Source: an actinobacterium LLX17 (GTDB lineage: Bacteria > Actinomycetota > Actinomycetes > Propionibacteriales > Nocardioidaceae). Taken from it: a DNA stretch of 64,000 nucleotides. Under the pieces are notes generated by a model. That model did no database searches. It was not told the DNA's origin and was given only the letters and a program-made list of their open reading frames with translations. Below, one piece after another: positions 16,851 through 26,111 of the stretch. Both the position numbers and the translations under genes were made by a program. The stretch is taken from assembly GCA_000471045.1 (NCBI GenBank), contig KI301992.1:1-64000 (forward strand). The letters are read 5' to 3'. Numbering within the stretch: position 1 is the first letter of the stretch; each line of letters starts with the position of its first letter.

Positions 16851-17896
16851 GCCGACCTCCGCCGTTGCCGCAGCATGATCAGCACGAACGCCGGTACGCC
16901 GACGAGCGCCGTCGCGACGCCCACCGGCAGCTCCTGCGGAGCGATCACCACCCGCGACCCCATCTCGACCCACACCAGGAAGATGGCACCCAGCACCGTG
17001 GCGGTCGGCACCAGGAGTCGGTGCCGCACCCCGACGATCGCCCGCGCCGCGTGCGGCAGCACCAGTCCGACGAAGCCGATCGCCCCCGACGTCGAGACGA
17101 TCACGGCCGTCATCAGCGCCGTGACCACCAGCAGCAGCAGGCGCACCTTCACCACCGAGACCCCCAGCGTCGCGGCGGCGTCCTGACCGAACGTGAACGC
17201 GTCGAGCGTCCCGGCCGCGGCCCAGCAGACGGCGGTGCCCAGCAGCACGACCGACCCACACACCACCACGTCGTTCCAGGAGGCGGTGCTGAGGGACCCC
17301 AGCAGCCAGAACAGCACCCCGCGGGTCTGCTCGGCGTCGGCCGCCGTGAACACGATGAACGAGGTGAGCGCCGAGAACAGCTGCGTGGCCGCGACGCCCG
17401 CGAGGATGACGCGATCGGTCGTGCCGCCGGTGACGAAGCCGAGCAGCAGCACCAGCCCGAACGCCACGACCGCGCCGACGAACGCACCGCCGGCGAGCCC
17501 GATCGCGCCCGCACCGACGCCGGTGAGCACCACCAGCACCGCGCCCGTCGAGGCACCCGACGAGACGCCCAGCACGAACGGATCGGCCAGTGGATTGCGC
17601 AGCAGCGACTGCAGCACGACCCCGCACAGCGCGAGCCCGGCGCCACAGACTGCCGCGAGGACCGCCCGCGGCAGCCGCAGCTCCCAGATGATGCCTTCGC
17701 GCAGGTCCGACAGCCCCGAGTCCGGTCCGCCGAGCCGCTCCAGCATCACGGCGAGTGCGTCCCGGGCCCCCAGGTCGGACGGTCCGACGGTCGTGGCGAC
17801 GGCGACCGACAGCACCAGCACCGCCAGCGCCACGGGGGCGAGGGCGGTGAGGACGGGGCGACCCACGGGGGTGGGGCGGGTGCCGACGTGCGCCAC
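16847..17896 (-). CDS. FecCD-family iron/cobalamin ABC permease
   Basis: BtuC-like permease of 349 residues with about ten membrane helices. Family motifs are visible: ELRLPRAVLAAVCGAGLALC, LQSLLRNPLADPFVLG and GAIGFVGLVLPHAARAIVG. The start is GTG 17896, one base after the SBP stop. The last codons overlap the ATPase start. With the adjacent SBP and ATPase it forms a complete importer under a cobalamin riboswitch. Confidence 0.95.
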
Positions 17897-17897
17897 G

Positions 17898-18911
17898 TCA
17901 GTCCGTCAGGCCGAGCTCGCGCAGACCGGCTGCGACCTTCTCGACCGCGTCGACCGTGCGAATCGACGGGTTGAGCTCGGCGCCCGCGAGGGTGATGTAC
18001 CGCTTCTCGCGCACGGCCGTCATCTGACGCGTCACGGGGTTCGACTCGAGGAACGCGATCTTCGCCGCAGCCGTCTCGGCCGTCTGGCTCTTGCGCGTGA
18101 GGTCGCCGATCACCAGCAGGTCGGGGTCGGCGGCGGCGACGACCTCCCAGTTGATCTGCGGCCACTCGGCGGTCTGCTCGACGAAGACGTTCTCCAGGCC
18201 CAGCGCCCGCGAGACGATGCCGGGGCCGCCGCAGCACCCGGCCATGTACGGCGACTCGGAGTTGGCGAACCAGTACATGACCGAGATGCCCGGCGTCACC
18301 TGCTGCGACGCGTCGGCCATACGGTCGGTCAGCTCGGCGACCAGGGCCTCGCCCTCGGCGACGGTGTCGGTCAGCTCGGCGAGCTGGCGCACCTCGGTGT
18401 AGATGTCGTCGATCTGCAGCGTGCCGACACGCGCGCCGTCGGTGTTGCCCTCCTCGACCTTGCCGCACTCGGCGGCCGAGAGGTACGCGGGCAGGCCGTA
18501 GTCCACCTCGAGCTGCTCGGCGGAGGCCACCCCACCGTCGGTGAGGGTGCCGGTGAAGGACGCCGTGACGAGGTCCGGCTCGGCGTCGAGGACGACCTCG
18601 AGCGACGGCTTCGTGTCGGCCAGTCGCTCGACCTCGGCGTTGGCGGACTCGAGGCCCGAGAGGATCGGATCGGTCCACCCGGCGGTGCCGGCCATCCGGT
18701 CGGCCAAGCCGAGCGAGAGCAGGATCTCGGTGGTGCCCTGGTTGAGCGACGCGATGCGCTCGGGGCGGTCGGCCACGGTCACGTCGCCGTGGCACGTCTC
18801 GATCGTGACGGGGTAGCCCGCAGCCACGTCACCGCCGACGGAGCCGGCGGACGAGCCACAGGCGGTCAGGGCGAGAGTCGTGCAGGCGAGCAGGGGCAGG
18901 AGAGGACGCAT
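17898..18911 (-). CDS. Lipoprotein substrate-binding protein of the B12-type ABC importer
   Basis: BtuF-like periplasmic-binding-fold lipoprotein, 337 residues. The signal peptide ends in the lipobox LTAC, so Cys18 is the lipidated residue. The mature part begins with TIETCHGDVTVADRPERIA, typical of the iron/cobalamin binding family, followed by ASLNQGTTEILLSLGLADR and ADPDLLVIGD. First gene after the riboswitch at 18978-19140. Cobalamin is the favoured substrate by regulation; a cobalt chelate or siderophore is possible. Confidence 0.92.
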   Translation of the reverse strand: MRPLLPLLACTTLALTACGSSAGSVGGDVAAGYPVTIETCHGDVTVADRPERIASLNQGTTEILLSLGLADRMAGTAGWTDPILSGLESANAEVERLADTKPSLEVVLDAEPDLVTASFTGTLTDGGVASAEQLEVDYGLPAYLSAAECGKVEEGNTDGARVGTLQIDDIYTEVRQLAELTDTVAEGEALVAELTDRMADASQQVTPGISVMYWFANSESPYMAGCCGGPGIVSRALGLENVFVEQTAEWPQINWEVVAAADPDLLVIGDLTRKSQTAETAAAKIAFLESNPVTRQMTAVREKRYITLAGAELNPSIRTVDAVEKVAAGLRELGLTD

Positions 18912-18977
18912 CGGCGTTCCTTCGCATCAGGGGTCCTTGCGCGAGACCCGGAGGACGCACCGCGACGGCTGCCGCGG

Positions 18978-19140
18978 TGTGCCAGCAGGTCTTCGGACTC
19001 GGGATCATCCGGACGGAACGCCTTCCCAGGACCCCCGAAGGAGTCCCAGTGACCGACGCCTCTCGACGTCGTTGTCCCGCCCGTCACCCTCACCGCTGCG
19101 CGTCAGTCCCGGAGTCACACCGGGTTCCCTGGCTCTGGTG
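18978..19140 (-). promoter_or_regulatory. Cobalamin riboswitch upstream of the importer-cobGHIJ operon
   Basis: Minus strand: GGGAACCCGGTGTGACTCCG, then GCGCAGCGGTGAGGGTGACG, CACTGGGACTCCTTCGGGGG, and the B12 box GAGTCCGAAGACCTGCTGGC. All class-I elements are present in order. The most complete of the four copies. Confidence 0.96.
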
Positions 19141-19182
19141 AGCACGACTGGCGCTCGCACCCTAGCAGCGGGAGCCGACCGG

Positions 19183-19188
19183 TAGCGT
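19183..19188 (+). promoter_or_regulatory. Putative -10 box of the FhuF-like gene
   Basis: TAGCGT, 21 bases before ATG 19210; AGGAG lies between, so this transcript would have a short leader with a ribosome binding site. It abuts the upstream edge of the divergent riboswitch. Confidence 0.4.
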
Positions 19189-19209
19189 GGCCGCGATCCG
19201 AGGAGTCCG

Positions 19210-19860
19210 ATGCCCCACCCCGCGCAACCCCGCCTGGCGGCGCTCGGTGCGTTCTACGCCATCGAGAAGCGCGAGGGGAATGACTGGCGGCCCATCGCGG
19301 ACCTGGTCTCCGGACCGGCACTCGGCGAACGGGTGACGTGGACGCGCGAGGCCTTGAGCGGTCGTGCGGGCGTCGACGTCGAGGAGCGGGTCGCCGCGTC
19401 CACCGCCTCGCTCGGCTTCTTCGCCCGCCTGCTGTCGCCGGTCTGCGGGGCCGCGCTGCTCGGCGTCGAGGCTCCCCAGGTCGATGCGCTGTGGTGGCAG
19501 CCGGCCGACGGCGGTCCGCTGCGCCTCGCGGCCGACACGTGGGGCGAACCGGACCCGGCGGCCGTGCTGAGCGGTGTCATCTCGCCGCTGGTCGACCGGC
19601 TCGCCGACGAGCACGGCGTCTCGACCCAGGTCCTGTGGGGCAACGCCGCGTCGGCCGCGCACGGTGCCGTCCGGATGGCCGTCCAGGCCGACCACTCGCT
19701 CGGTCGGCGCGGTCTGCGGCTCGTCGAGCGGCTCTTCGCCCTCCCCGAGCTGGCCGGCACCGCCGACCTCGGCCCGCCGTTCGTGCGTCGGTCGTGCTGC
19801 CTCTACTACCGGCTTCCCGGTGGCGGCTACTGCGGCGACTGCGTCCTCGCCCACCCCTGA
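19210..19860 (+). CDS. FhuF-like (2Fe-2S)-binding protein
   Basis: 216-residue protein whose C-terminus, SCCLYYRLPGGGYCGDC, has the C-C-x10-C-x2-C pattern of FhuF-type iron-sulfur reductases. The rest is a mixed sequence with LWWQPADGGPLRLA, as in ferric-siderophore reductase proteins. FhuF releases iron from hydroxamate siderophores, and a hydroxamate operon lies 7 kb away. Here the gene is wedged between two cobalamin riboswitches, so a corrinoid-reducing role (for example Co(II) to Co(I) ahead of CobO) is an alternative, purely from context. ATG 19210 has AGGAG 5 bases upstream. Confidence 0.85.
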   Translation: MPHPAQPRLAALGAFYAIEKREGNDWRPIADLVSGPALGERVTWTREALSGRAGVDVEERVAASTASLGFFARLLSPVCGAALLGVEAPQVDALWWQPADGGPLRLAADTWGEPDPAAVLSGVISPLVDRLADEHGVSTQVLWGNAASAAHGAVRMAVQADHSLGRRGLRLVERLFALPELAGTADLGPPFVRRSCCLYYRLPGGGYCGDCVLAHP

Positions 19861-19887
19861 TCGCTCGTGCACGGGGTCGGGTCGGTG

Positions 19888-19922
19888 CTGTTTGCCGCCC
19901 ACGGCCCGGCGCCCCCGCCGGG
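19888..19922 (-). repeat. 35-base dispersed repeat, copy 5, abutting the cobN riboswitch
   Basis: Minus strand CCCGGCGGGGGCGCCGGG then CCGTGGGCGGCAAACAG. The only intergenic copy; it ends where the cobN leader begins, so it may lie over the promoter or within the 5' end of the transcript. Confidence 0.85.
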
Positions 19923-20040
19923 ATACCCTGTGCGCACCGGCCGCGTGGGCCCGGGAACCCGGTGCGACTCCGGGGCGGTTCCGCCACTGTGACTTCGACT
20001 CCTCCAGGTGACGAAGCAGCCAGACACCGACCACGCCGGC
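19923..20040 (+). promoter_or_regulatory. Cobalamin riboswitch upstream of cobN
   Basis: Plus strand: CGGGAACCCGGTGCGACTCC, GGTTCCGCCACTGTGAC and the B12 box AAGCAGCCAGACACCGACC. Downstream, GGAGG and CTCC flank ACC just before the ATG at 20081, so the ribosome binding site may be sequestered, suggesting translational control. Confidence 0.95.
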
Positions 20041-20080
20041 TTCCGCACCGATGGGGCGAGAACCCCGAGGAGGACCCTCC

Positions 20081-23000
20081 ATGACCCGCATTGCCCTGCT
20101 CTCCACGTCCGACACCGACCTGCTGTCGGCCCGGGCCAGCGGCGCCGACTACCTGTGGGCCAACCCGGGCCGGCAGGTCGAGGGCCACCAGTCGATGGCC
20201 GAGGCGATCGAGGCGTCCGACCTCGTCATCTGCCGCCTGCTCGGCTCGCCGCAGGACCTCTGCGGCGGCTTCGAGCGCATCCGCGCCACCGGCAAGCCGA
20301 TGATCGTGCTGGGCGGCGAGCTCACCCCCAACGCCGAGCTGATGGAGATGTCGACCGTGCCGGTCGGTGTCGCCGCCGAGGCGCACCGCTACCTGGTCGA
20401 GGGCGGACCCGAGAACCTCACGCAGCTGCACGCCTTCTGCTCCGACACCGTGCTGCTGACCGGCGAGGGCTTCGAGCCCCCGGCGCAGGTGCCCGCCTGG
20501 GGCTGGCTCGACCGCCCCGCGGCGAGCCCGAGCGGTGACAGCGATGGGGACGGGCAGGGCGTCCCACGCGTCGGCGTGCTGTTCTACCGCGCGCACCACA
20601 CCAGCGGCAACGAGGACTTCGCGCACGCGCTGGCCGACGCCATCGACGCCACGGGCGAGGCCGTCGGCCTGCCGATCTTCAGCAGCTCGCTGCGCGCCGC
20701 TCCCGACGACCTCTACGACGCTCTCGGCACCCTCGACGCGCTGATCGTCACGGTGCTCGCGGCGGGTGGCTCCACCCCCGCATCGGCGTCGGCCGGTGGT
20801 GACGACGAGGCCTGGGACGTCGCGCGCATGGCGGCCCTCGACATCCCCGTCCTGCAGGGCCTGTGCCTCACGTCGAGTCGCGAGGAGTGGCTGGCCAACG
20901 ACGACGGCGTCACGCCGCTCGACTCGGCCAATCAGATCGCGATCCCCGAGTTCGACGGCCGCATCATCACCGCGCCGTTCTCGTTCAAGGAGGTCGACGA
21001 GGACGGCCTGCCGCGCTACGTCGCCGACCCCGAGCGCTGCGACCGCGTGGCTCGCATCGCCGTGCACCACGCGCGCCTGCGCCACGTCGCGGCCGCCGAC
21101 CGCCGCGTCGCGCTGATGCTCTCGGCCTACCCCACCAAGCACAGCCGCGTGGGCAACGCCGTCGGCCTCGACACCCCCGTCTCGGCCGTGCGCATGCTGC
21201 GCCTCATGGCCGAGGCCGGCTACGACCTCGGCGACGACAACGAGGTCACCCGCATCCTCGCGATGGACGACGACACCGAGGCCGGCAACAAGCTCATCCA
21301 CACGCTGATCGACGCCGGCGGCCAGGACGAGGAGTGGCTGACGTCCGCGCAGCTCACCGAGTCGCACGTGCGCATCACGCCCGAGCAGTACGCCGAGTGG
21401 ACCGCCGACCTGCCGCAGGACCTCAAGGACGAGATCGTCGAGGCGTGGGGCGCCGCGCCCGGCACGCTGTTCGTCAACGACCAGGGCCACATCGTGCTGG
21501 CCACGCTGCAGGCCGGCAACGTCGTCATCCTCATCCAGCCGCCGCGCGGCTTCGGCGAGAACCCGGTCGCGATCTACCACGACCCCGACATGGCGCCCTC
21601 GCACCACTACCTCGCTGCCTACCGCTGGCTGCGCGGCTCGGTCGCGTCCGGTGGCTTCGGCGCGCACGCCGTGGTGCACCTGGGCAAGCACGGCTCGATG
21701 GAGTGGCTGCCGGGCAAGAACGCCGCGCTCTCGGCGTCCTGCGCCACCGACGCCGCGATCGCCGACCTGCCGCTGATCTACCCGTTCCTCGTGAACGACC
21801 CGGGTGAGGGCGCGCAGGCCAAGCGTCGTGCGCACGCCGTGGTGGTCGACCACCTCATCCCCCCGATGGCCCGCGCCGAGACGTACGGCGACATCGCACG
21901 GCTCGAGCAGCTGCTCGACGAGTACGGCAACATCGCCGCGATGGACCCGGGCAAGCTGCCCGCCATCCGGGGCGAGATCTGGACGCTCATGCGCTCGGCC
22001 GAGATGCACCGCGACCTCGGTCTGGACGAGCAGCCGGACGACGAGGAGTTCGACGACTTCATCATGCACGTCGACGGCTGGCTGTGTGAGATCAAGGACG
22101 TGCAGATCCGCGACGGCCTGCACGTGCTGGGCCAGGCGCCGGAAGGCTCGGTGCGAGTCGACCTCGTGCTCGCCATCCTGCGCGCCGCCCAGGTCTGGGG
22201 CGGCGAGACCGGCGCCGTGCCCGGTCTGCGTGCCGCACTGGGCCTGAAGGACGGCGAGGCCACCGCCGCCGTCGACTCCATCGAGACGCAGGCCCGGTCG
22301 CTGGTGCAGGCGATGGACGACGCCGGCTGGGACCCCGAGGCCTCCACCGGACTGCACGACGACCCGGAGGTGCAGCGCGTGCTGCGCTTCGCCGCCACCG
22401 AGGTCGTGCCGCGACTCGACGGCACCCGCAACGAGCTGACCGCCGTGCTGCACGCGCTCGACGGCGGCTTCATCCCGGCCGGCCCGTCCGGCTCCCCGCT
22501 GCGTGGCCTGGTCAACGTGCTGCCGACCGGCCGAAACTTCTACACCGTCGACCCGCGGGCCGTTCCGTCGCGCCTGGCCTGGGACACCGGCCAGGCCATG
22601 GCCGACTCGCTGCTCGAGCGCTACCTCGCCGACACCGGCGAGTACCCCGCCTCGGTCGGTCTGTCCGTGTGGGGAACGTCGGCGATGCGCACCAGTGGTG
22701 ACGACATCGCCGAGGTGCTGGCGTTGCTCGGTGTCCGGCCGGTGTGGGACGAGGCCTCGCGCCGCGTCAGCGACCTGGTGGTCGTCCCGCTGGAGGAGCT
22801 GGGCCGTCCGCGGATCGACGTCACGGTGCGCATCTCGGGCTTCTTCCGCGACGCGTTCCCGCACGTGGTCTCGATGCTCGACGACGCGGTGCGCCTCGTG
22901 GCCGACCTCGACGAGCCGGACGACCAGAACTTCGTCCGCCGCCACACGCTGGCCGACCTGGAGGAGCACGGCGACGCCCGCCGCGCCACCACCCGCATCT

Positions 23001-23716
23001 TCGGCTCGGCCCCGGGGTCGTACGGCGCGGGCATCCTGCAGGTCATCGAGTCGGGCACGTGGCGCGACGACGCCGACCTCGCCGAGGTCTACACGGCGTG
23101 GGGCGGCTTCGCCTACGGTCGCGACCTCGCCGGCGTGCCGGCCGCCGACGACATGCGCACCTCGTACAAGCGCATCAAGGTCGCGGCCAAGAACATCGAC
23201 ACCCGCGAGCACGACATCGCTGACTCCGACGACTACTTCCAGTACCACGGCGGCATGGTCGCCACGATCCGCGCGCTCACCGGCTCGGACCCGAAGGCGT
23301 ACGTCGGCGACTCCACCTCGCCCGACGCGGTGCGCACCCGCACGCTGCAGGAGGAGACCAACCGCGTCTTCCGCTCGCGCGTCGTCAACCCGCGCTGGAT
23401 CGGCGCGATGCGCCGCCACGGCTACAAGGGCGCGTTCGAGCTGGCGGCCACGGTCGACTACCTGTTCGGCTTCGACGCCACCGCCGGTGTGGTGCACGAC
23501 TGGATGTACGAGTCGCTGGCCAAGGAGTACGTGCTCGACGCCGAGACGCAGGAGTTCCTGCGCGAGGCCAACCCGTGGGCGCTGCGCGGCATCGTCGAGC
23601 GGCTGGGCGAGGCGGCCGAGCGCGGCCTCTGGGCGGAGCCGGATCCGGACGTCGTCGCGGCGATGCAGGCGGTCTACCTCGAGATCGAGGGTGACCTGGA
23701 GGATCGCGGGCAGTGA
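20081..23716 (+). CDS. cobN: Cobaltochelatase subunit CobN
   Basis: Large subunit of the aerobic ATP-dependent cobaltochelatase, which inserts cobalt into hydrogenobyrinate a,c-diamide. 1211 residues, normal length. Motifs: LYRAHHTSGNEDF-like segment near residue 165 (VGVLFYRAHHTSGN), HLGKHGSMEWLPGK around residue 535, PLIYPFLVNDPGEG and GRNFYTVDPRAVPS. ATG 20081 follows GAGGAGGA; an in-frame ATG at 20051 lies inside the riboswitch region and is less likely. Its motor partner is the fused ChlI/D-type protein at 8552-10561. The stop overlaps the cobF GTG. Confidence 0.97.
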   Translation: MTRIALLSTSDTDLLSARASGADYLWANPGRQVEGHQSMAEAIEASDLVICRLLGSPQDLCGGFERIRATGKPMIVLGGELTPNAELMEMSTVPVGVAAEAHRYLVEGGPENLTQLHAFCSDTVLLTGEGFEPPAQVPAWGWLDRPAASPSGDSDGDGQGVPRVGVLFYRAHHTSGNEDFAHALADAIDATGEAVGLPIFSSSLRAAPDDLYDALGTLDALIVTVLAAGGSTPASASAGGDDEAWDVARMAALDIPVLQGLCLTSSREEWLANDDGVTPLDSANQIAIPEFDGRIITAPFSFKEVDEDGLPRYVADPERCDRVARIAVHHARLRHVAAADRRVALMLSAYPTKHSRVGNAVGLDTPVSAVRMLRLMAEAGYDLGDDNEVTRILAMDDDTEAGNKLIHTLIDAGGQDEEWLTSAQLTESHVRITPEQYAEWTADLPQDLKDEIVEAWGAAPGTLFVNDQGHIVLATLQAGNVVILIQPPRGFGENPVAIYHDPDMAPSHHYLAAYRWLRGSVASGGFGAHAVVHLGKHGSMEWLPGKNAALSASCATDAAIADLPLIYPFLVNDPGEGAQAKRRAHAVVVDHLIPPMARAETYGDIARLEQLLDEYGNIAAMDPGKLPAIRGEIWTLMRSAEMHRDLGLDEQPDDEEFDDFIMHVDGWLCEIKDVQIRDGLHVLGQAPEGSVRVDLVLAILRAAQVWGGETGAVPGLRAALGLKDGEATAAVDSIETQARSLVQAMDDAGWDPEASTGLHDDPEVQRVLRFAATEVVPRLDGTRNELTAVLHALDGGFIPAGPSGSPLRGLVNVLPTGRNFYTVDPRAVPSRLAWDTGQAMADSLLERYLADTGEYPASVGLSVWGTSAMRTSGDDIAEVLALLGVRPVWDEASRRVSDLVVVPLEELGRPRIDVTVRISGFFRDAFPHVVSMLDDAVRLVADLDEPDDQNFVRRHTLADLEEHGDARRATTRIFGSAPGSYGAGILQVIESGTWRDDADLAEVYTAWGGFAYGRDLAGVPAADDMRTSYKRIKVAAKNIDTREHDIADSDDYFQYHGGMVATIRALTGSDPKAYVGDSTSPDAVRTRTLQEETNRVFRSRVVNPRWIGAMRRHGYKGAFELAATVDYLFGFDATAGVVHDWMYESLAKEYVLDAETQEFLREANPWALRGIVERLGEAAERGLWAEPDPDVVAAMQAVYLEIEGDLEDRGQ

Positions 23717-24594
23717 CCACCCCGGCCGAGACCCCCGGGGCCCCCGAGCGGGCGGGGCGGCGCCGTCACGTCTCGCTGGTCGGCATCGGCGCGGGCGACC
23801 CGGCGCACCTGACGGTCCAGGCCGTCGAGGCCCTGCGCGGCGCCGCGTTCACGCTGGTCACGGTCAAGCGCGAGGGCGATCCCCTGGCGGACGCGCGGCG
23901 CACGATCCTCGAGACGTACGCCCCGGACGTGCCGGTGGTCGAGGTCATCGACCCCGAACGCGACCGCTCGGACGCGTCCACCGCCACGACCTCGGGCTAC
24001 GAGCACGTCGTCGTCGACTGGCACGAGGCCCGCGCCGCCGCGTGGGAAGCGGCCCTCGCCGACGGCTGGGCCGCCCACGGGACCGCCCCTTCGCCAGATT
24101 TGCTGACTTCGCCACCGTCTGCCGCGGTGGAAAGGGTGGCGAGCTCAGCAAATCTGGGGACGGCGGCGCTGCTCGTGTGGGGTGACCCGGCGTTCTACGA
24201 CTCCACGATCCGGGTGGTCGAGAAGGTGCTGGCCCGCGGCGAGCTCGAGTTCGTCTGGGACGTGCTGCCCGGCATCTCGGCCCTGCAGCTGCTGGCCGCG
24301 AGGCACCGCATCGTGCTGCACGAGGTGGGCCAGCCGATCACCGTCACCACAGCCCGCCGGCTCGACGAGGCCGTCGCGTCGGGGGCCGACAATGTGCTGG
24401 TCATGCTCACCGCCCGCCTCGACCTGGCCGGCCTCGACGACTGGCAGGTCTGGTGGGGCGCCAACCTCGGCACCGACACCGAGGCCCTCGTCGCCGGCCG
24501 GGTGGCCGACGTGCGCGACGAGCTCGACCGCACCCGCGCCGCGGTGAAGGACGACGCCGGCTGGGTCATGGACGTCTACCTGCTCCGCCGCTGA
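23713..24594 (+). CDS. cobF: Precorrin-6A synthase (deacetylating) CobF
   Basis: CobF methylates C1 and removes the acetyl group from precorrin-5; it is specific to the aerobic pathway. The 293-residue product has VSLVGIGAGDPAHLTVQAVE at residues 16-35, LVWGDPAFYDSTIRVVE and VLPGISALQLLAARHRI. Residues ~128-148, encoded by a palindromic repeat (24094-24157), form an extra stretch just before the LLVWGDP motif. Excluding it, the length is close to normal. GTG 23713 overlaps the cobN stop (GTGA). The 3' end overlaps the convergent TetR gene by 29 bases. Confidence 0.95.
   Translation: MTTPAETPGAPERAGRRRHVSLVGIGAGDPAHLTVQAVEALRGAAFTLVTVKREGDPLADARRTILETYAPDVPVVEVIDPERDRSDASTATTSGYEHVVVDWHEARAAAWEAALADGWAAHGTAPSPDLLTSPPSAAVERVASSANLGTAALLVWGDPAFYDSTIRVVEKVLARGELEFVWDVLPGISALQLLAARHRIVLHEVGQPITVTTARRLDEAVASGADNVLVMLTARLDLAGLDDWQVWWGANLGTDTEALVAGRVADVRDELDRTRAAVKDDAGWVMDVYLLRR
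24094..24157. repeat. Palindromic element inside cobF
   Basis: 23-base arms, 21 of 23 positions pairing (CCAGATTTGCTGA..TCGCCACC), around an 18-base loop. Lower GC than the surrounding gene. Different arm sequence from the type 1 palindromes. Translated in frame as SPDLLTSPPSAAVERVASSA and flanking residues. Confidence 0.88.
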
Positions 24595-25171
24595 CGCCGA
24601 GGGACGCGAGGGCGGCCGCCACGGTCTGCTCGACCAGGGTCTCGTCAAGGGGCGGTAGACCGGGCAGCATCGCGCGCATCAACAGGGGACCGGTGACGAG
24701 GTCGCAGATCCACTCGGGGTCGTCGCAGGCCGCGATCTCACCGCGCTCCGTGGCGCGCTCGAGCACCCGGGCCGTGGCGGCGCGACGTGGTGCCAGGAAC
24801 CGCGACACGAAGACGGTCGCGGCTTCCTCGTCGGCGCGCAGCTCGTCGAGCAGGCCGACCATCGCACCCCGCAGCACCGGGTCGCCGAACAGTGTGACCT
24901 GGTGGCGCTGCAGGTCCTCGAGATCGCCGCGCAGCGTTCCGGTGTCGTGCGTGGGGTCGTGGCCGAACCGGTCGACGAGGGCCTCGGTGACCAGCTCGAC
25001 ACGGTTGCGGTGACGGCGGTAGAGCGTCGGCTTGGTGGTCCCGGCGCGACGGGCGACGTCCTCGATCGTCGTGGCGGCGTAGCCACGCTCGGCGAGCAGC
25101 TCGCAGGTGGCGTCGAGCAGCGCTCGCCCGAGCCGTTCGTCGCGAGGACGTCCCATCTGGTTGACCGACAT
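24566..25171 (-). CDS. TetR family transcriptional regulator
   Basis: 201-residue regulator with an N-terminal TetR helix-turn-helix (TIEDVARRAGTTKPTLYRRH, residues 36-55) and an all-helical C-terminal domain. It is divergent from the alpha/beta hydrolase at 25197, with a 25-base gap holding a TTAC/GTAA inverted repeat, so it probably represses both genes. Start ATG 25171 or the internal ATG at 25156 (MGRPRDERLG). The tail overlaps cobF. The ligand is unknown. Confidence 0.9.
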   Translation of the reverse strand: MSVNQMGRPRDERLGRALLDATCELLAERGYAATTIEDVARRAGTTKPTLYRRHRNRVELVTEALVDRFGHDPTHDTGTLRGDLEDLQRHQVTLFGDPVLRGAMVGLLDELRADEEAATVFVSRFLAPRRAATARVLERATERGEIAACDDPEWICDLVTGPLLMRAMLPGLPPLDETLVEQTVAAALASLGVSGGAGRRP

Positions 25172-25172
25172 A

Positions 25173-25196
25173 GTTTACTCACCGTAACGTAAGGAC
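25173..25196. promoter_or_regulatory. TetR operator and leaderless promoter between divergent genes
   Basis: TTACTCACCGTAA (25175-25187) is an inverted repeat with a second TTAC half-site (as GTAA) at 25189-25192. TAACGT at 25185-25190 sits 6 bases before ATG 25197 with TTGACC 18 bases upstream of it, giving a leaderless hydrolase transcript overlapped by the operator. Confidence 0.65.
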
Positions 25197-26111
25197 ATGA
25201 CCGATTCCGCAGTCCGCAGCAGCCAGATCATTGAGGGCGTCGACGGTACCCCGATCCACGCCTGGATCTACCCGGCCGTCGGCCGGACGGCCGCCGACGG
25301 GCCGGTCCCGGCGATCGTCATGGCCCATGGCATCGGCGGCATCAAGGCCGCCGGTCTCGCGCCGTTCGCCGAAGCCTTCTCCGCCGCGGGCTACACCTGC
25401 GTCGTCTTCGACTACCGGCACTGGGGCCAGTCCGGGGGCGAGCCCCGCGAGATGCTGTCGATGGCGGCGCAGCAGGCCGACTACCGGGCCGTTCTGCAGC
25501 ACGCGCGCACGATGGACAGCGTCGATCCCGACCGCATCGTCCTGTGGGGCACGTCGTTCGCCGGCATGCACGTGGTCGAGCTCGCGGCCACCGAGACCTA
25601 CCTCGTCGGTGCGATCGCGCAGTGCCCGCTGGTCGACGGGCTCGCCGGCATCCTCAACGTCCCACCGGCGCGAGGGGTGCGCCTGATGCGGCAGGCCCTG
25701 CTCGATCGGCTCGGCGCAGGGCGCGGCCACGAAGCCCGCTACCTGCCGCTCATCGTCGACGAGGGCGAGCTCGGCGTCATCGCCACGAAGGACGCACTGC
25801 TGGGGCAGGACCGCCTGGCGCCCACCGACGGCACCGACTGGCCCAACCGCATCACCGCGCGCAGCCTGCTCGACGTCACGTTCAGCCGCCCGGCGCGCCG
25901 CGCGTCCCAGGTCCGGTGCCCGCTGCTGATGGTGGTGGCCGAGGAAGACACGATGGCGCCCACCGGCCCTGCGGTGAAGGTGGCGGCAAAGGCGCCGCGC
26001 GGCGAGCTCTACCGCAGTCAGGGCGGGCACTACGACCTCTACGCCGGGGGGCCTGCCCACGACGACGTGCTGGCCGTCGAGCTCGCCTTCCTCGCCCGGG
26101 TCACCAGCTAG
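25197..26111 (+). CDS. Alpha/beta hydrolase
   Basis: 304-residue serine hydrolase. The oxyanion region is MAHGIGG (about 42-48), the nucleophile elbow is GTSFAG (about 119-124), an acidic residue lies in AEEDTMAP and the catalytic histidine in QGGHYDLY. No signal peptide, so cytosolic. The fold group includes esterases and the acetyl xylan esterase/dienelactone hydrolase type; the substrate cannot be told. Probably controlled by the divergent TetR. The 3' end overlaps the convergent DUF2461 gene by 4 bases. Confidence 0.9.
   Translation: MTDSAVRSSQIIEGVDGTPIHAWIYPAVGRTAADGPVPAIVMAHGIGGIKAAGLAPFAEAFSAAGYTCVVFDYRHWGQSGGEPREMLSMAAQQADYRAVLQHARTMDSVDPDRIVLWGTSFAGMHVVELAATETYLVGAIAQCPLVDGLAGILNVPPARGVRLMRQALLDRLGAGRGHEARYLPLIVDEGELGVIATKDALLGQDRLAPTDGTDWPNRITARSLLDVTFSRPARRASQVRCPLLMVVAEEDTMAPTGPAVKVAAKAPRGELYRSQGGHYDLYAGGPAHDDVLAVELAFLARVTS

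Noticed and set aside
19577-23497. Very long open frame on the minus strand opposite cobN (over 1300 codons) and similar long antisense frames opposite cobB-cobC and the MMPL gene
   Set aside because: They mirror well-supported genes in a very GC-rich sequence, have low-complexity Arg/Ala/Gly-rich translations and no recognisable domains.
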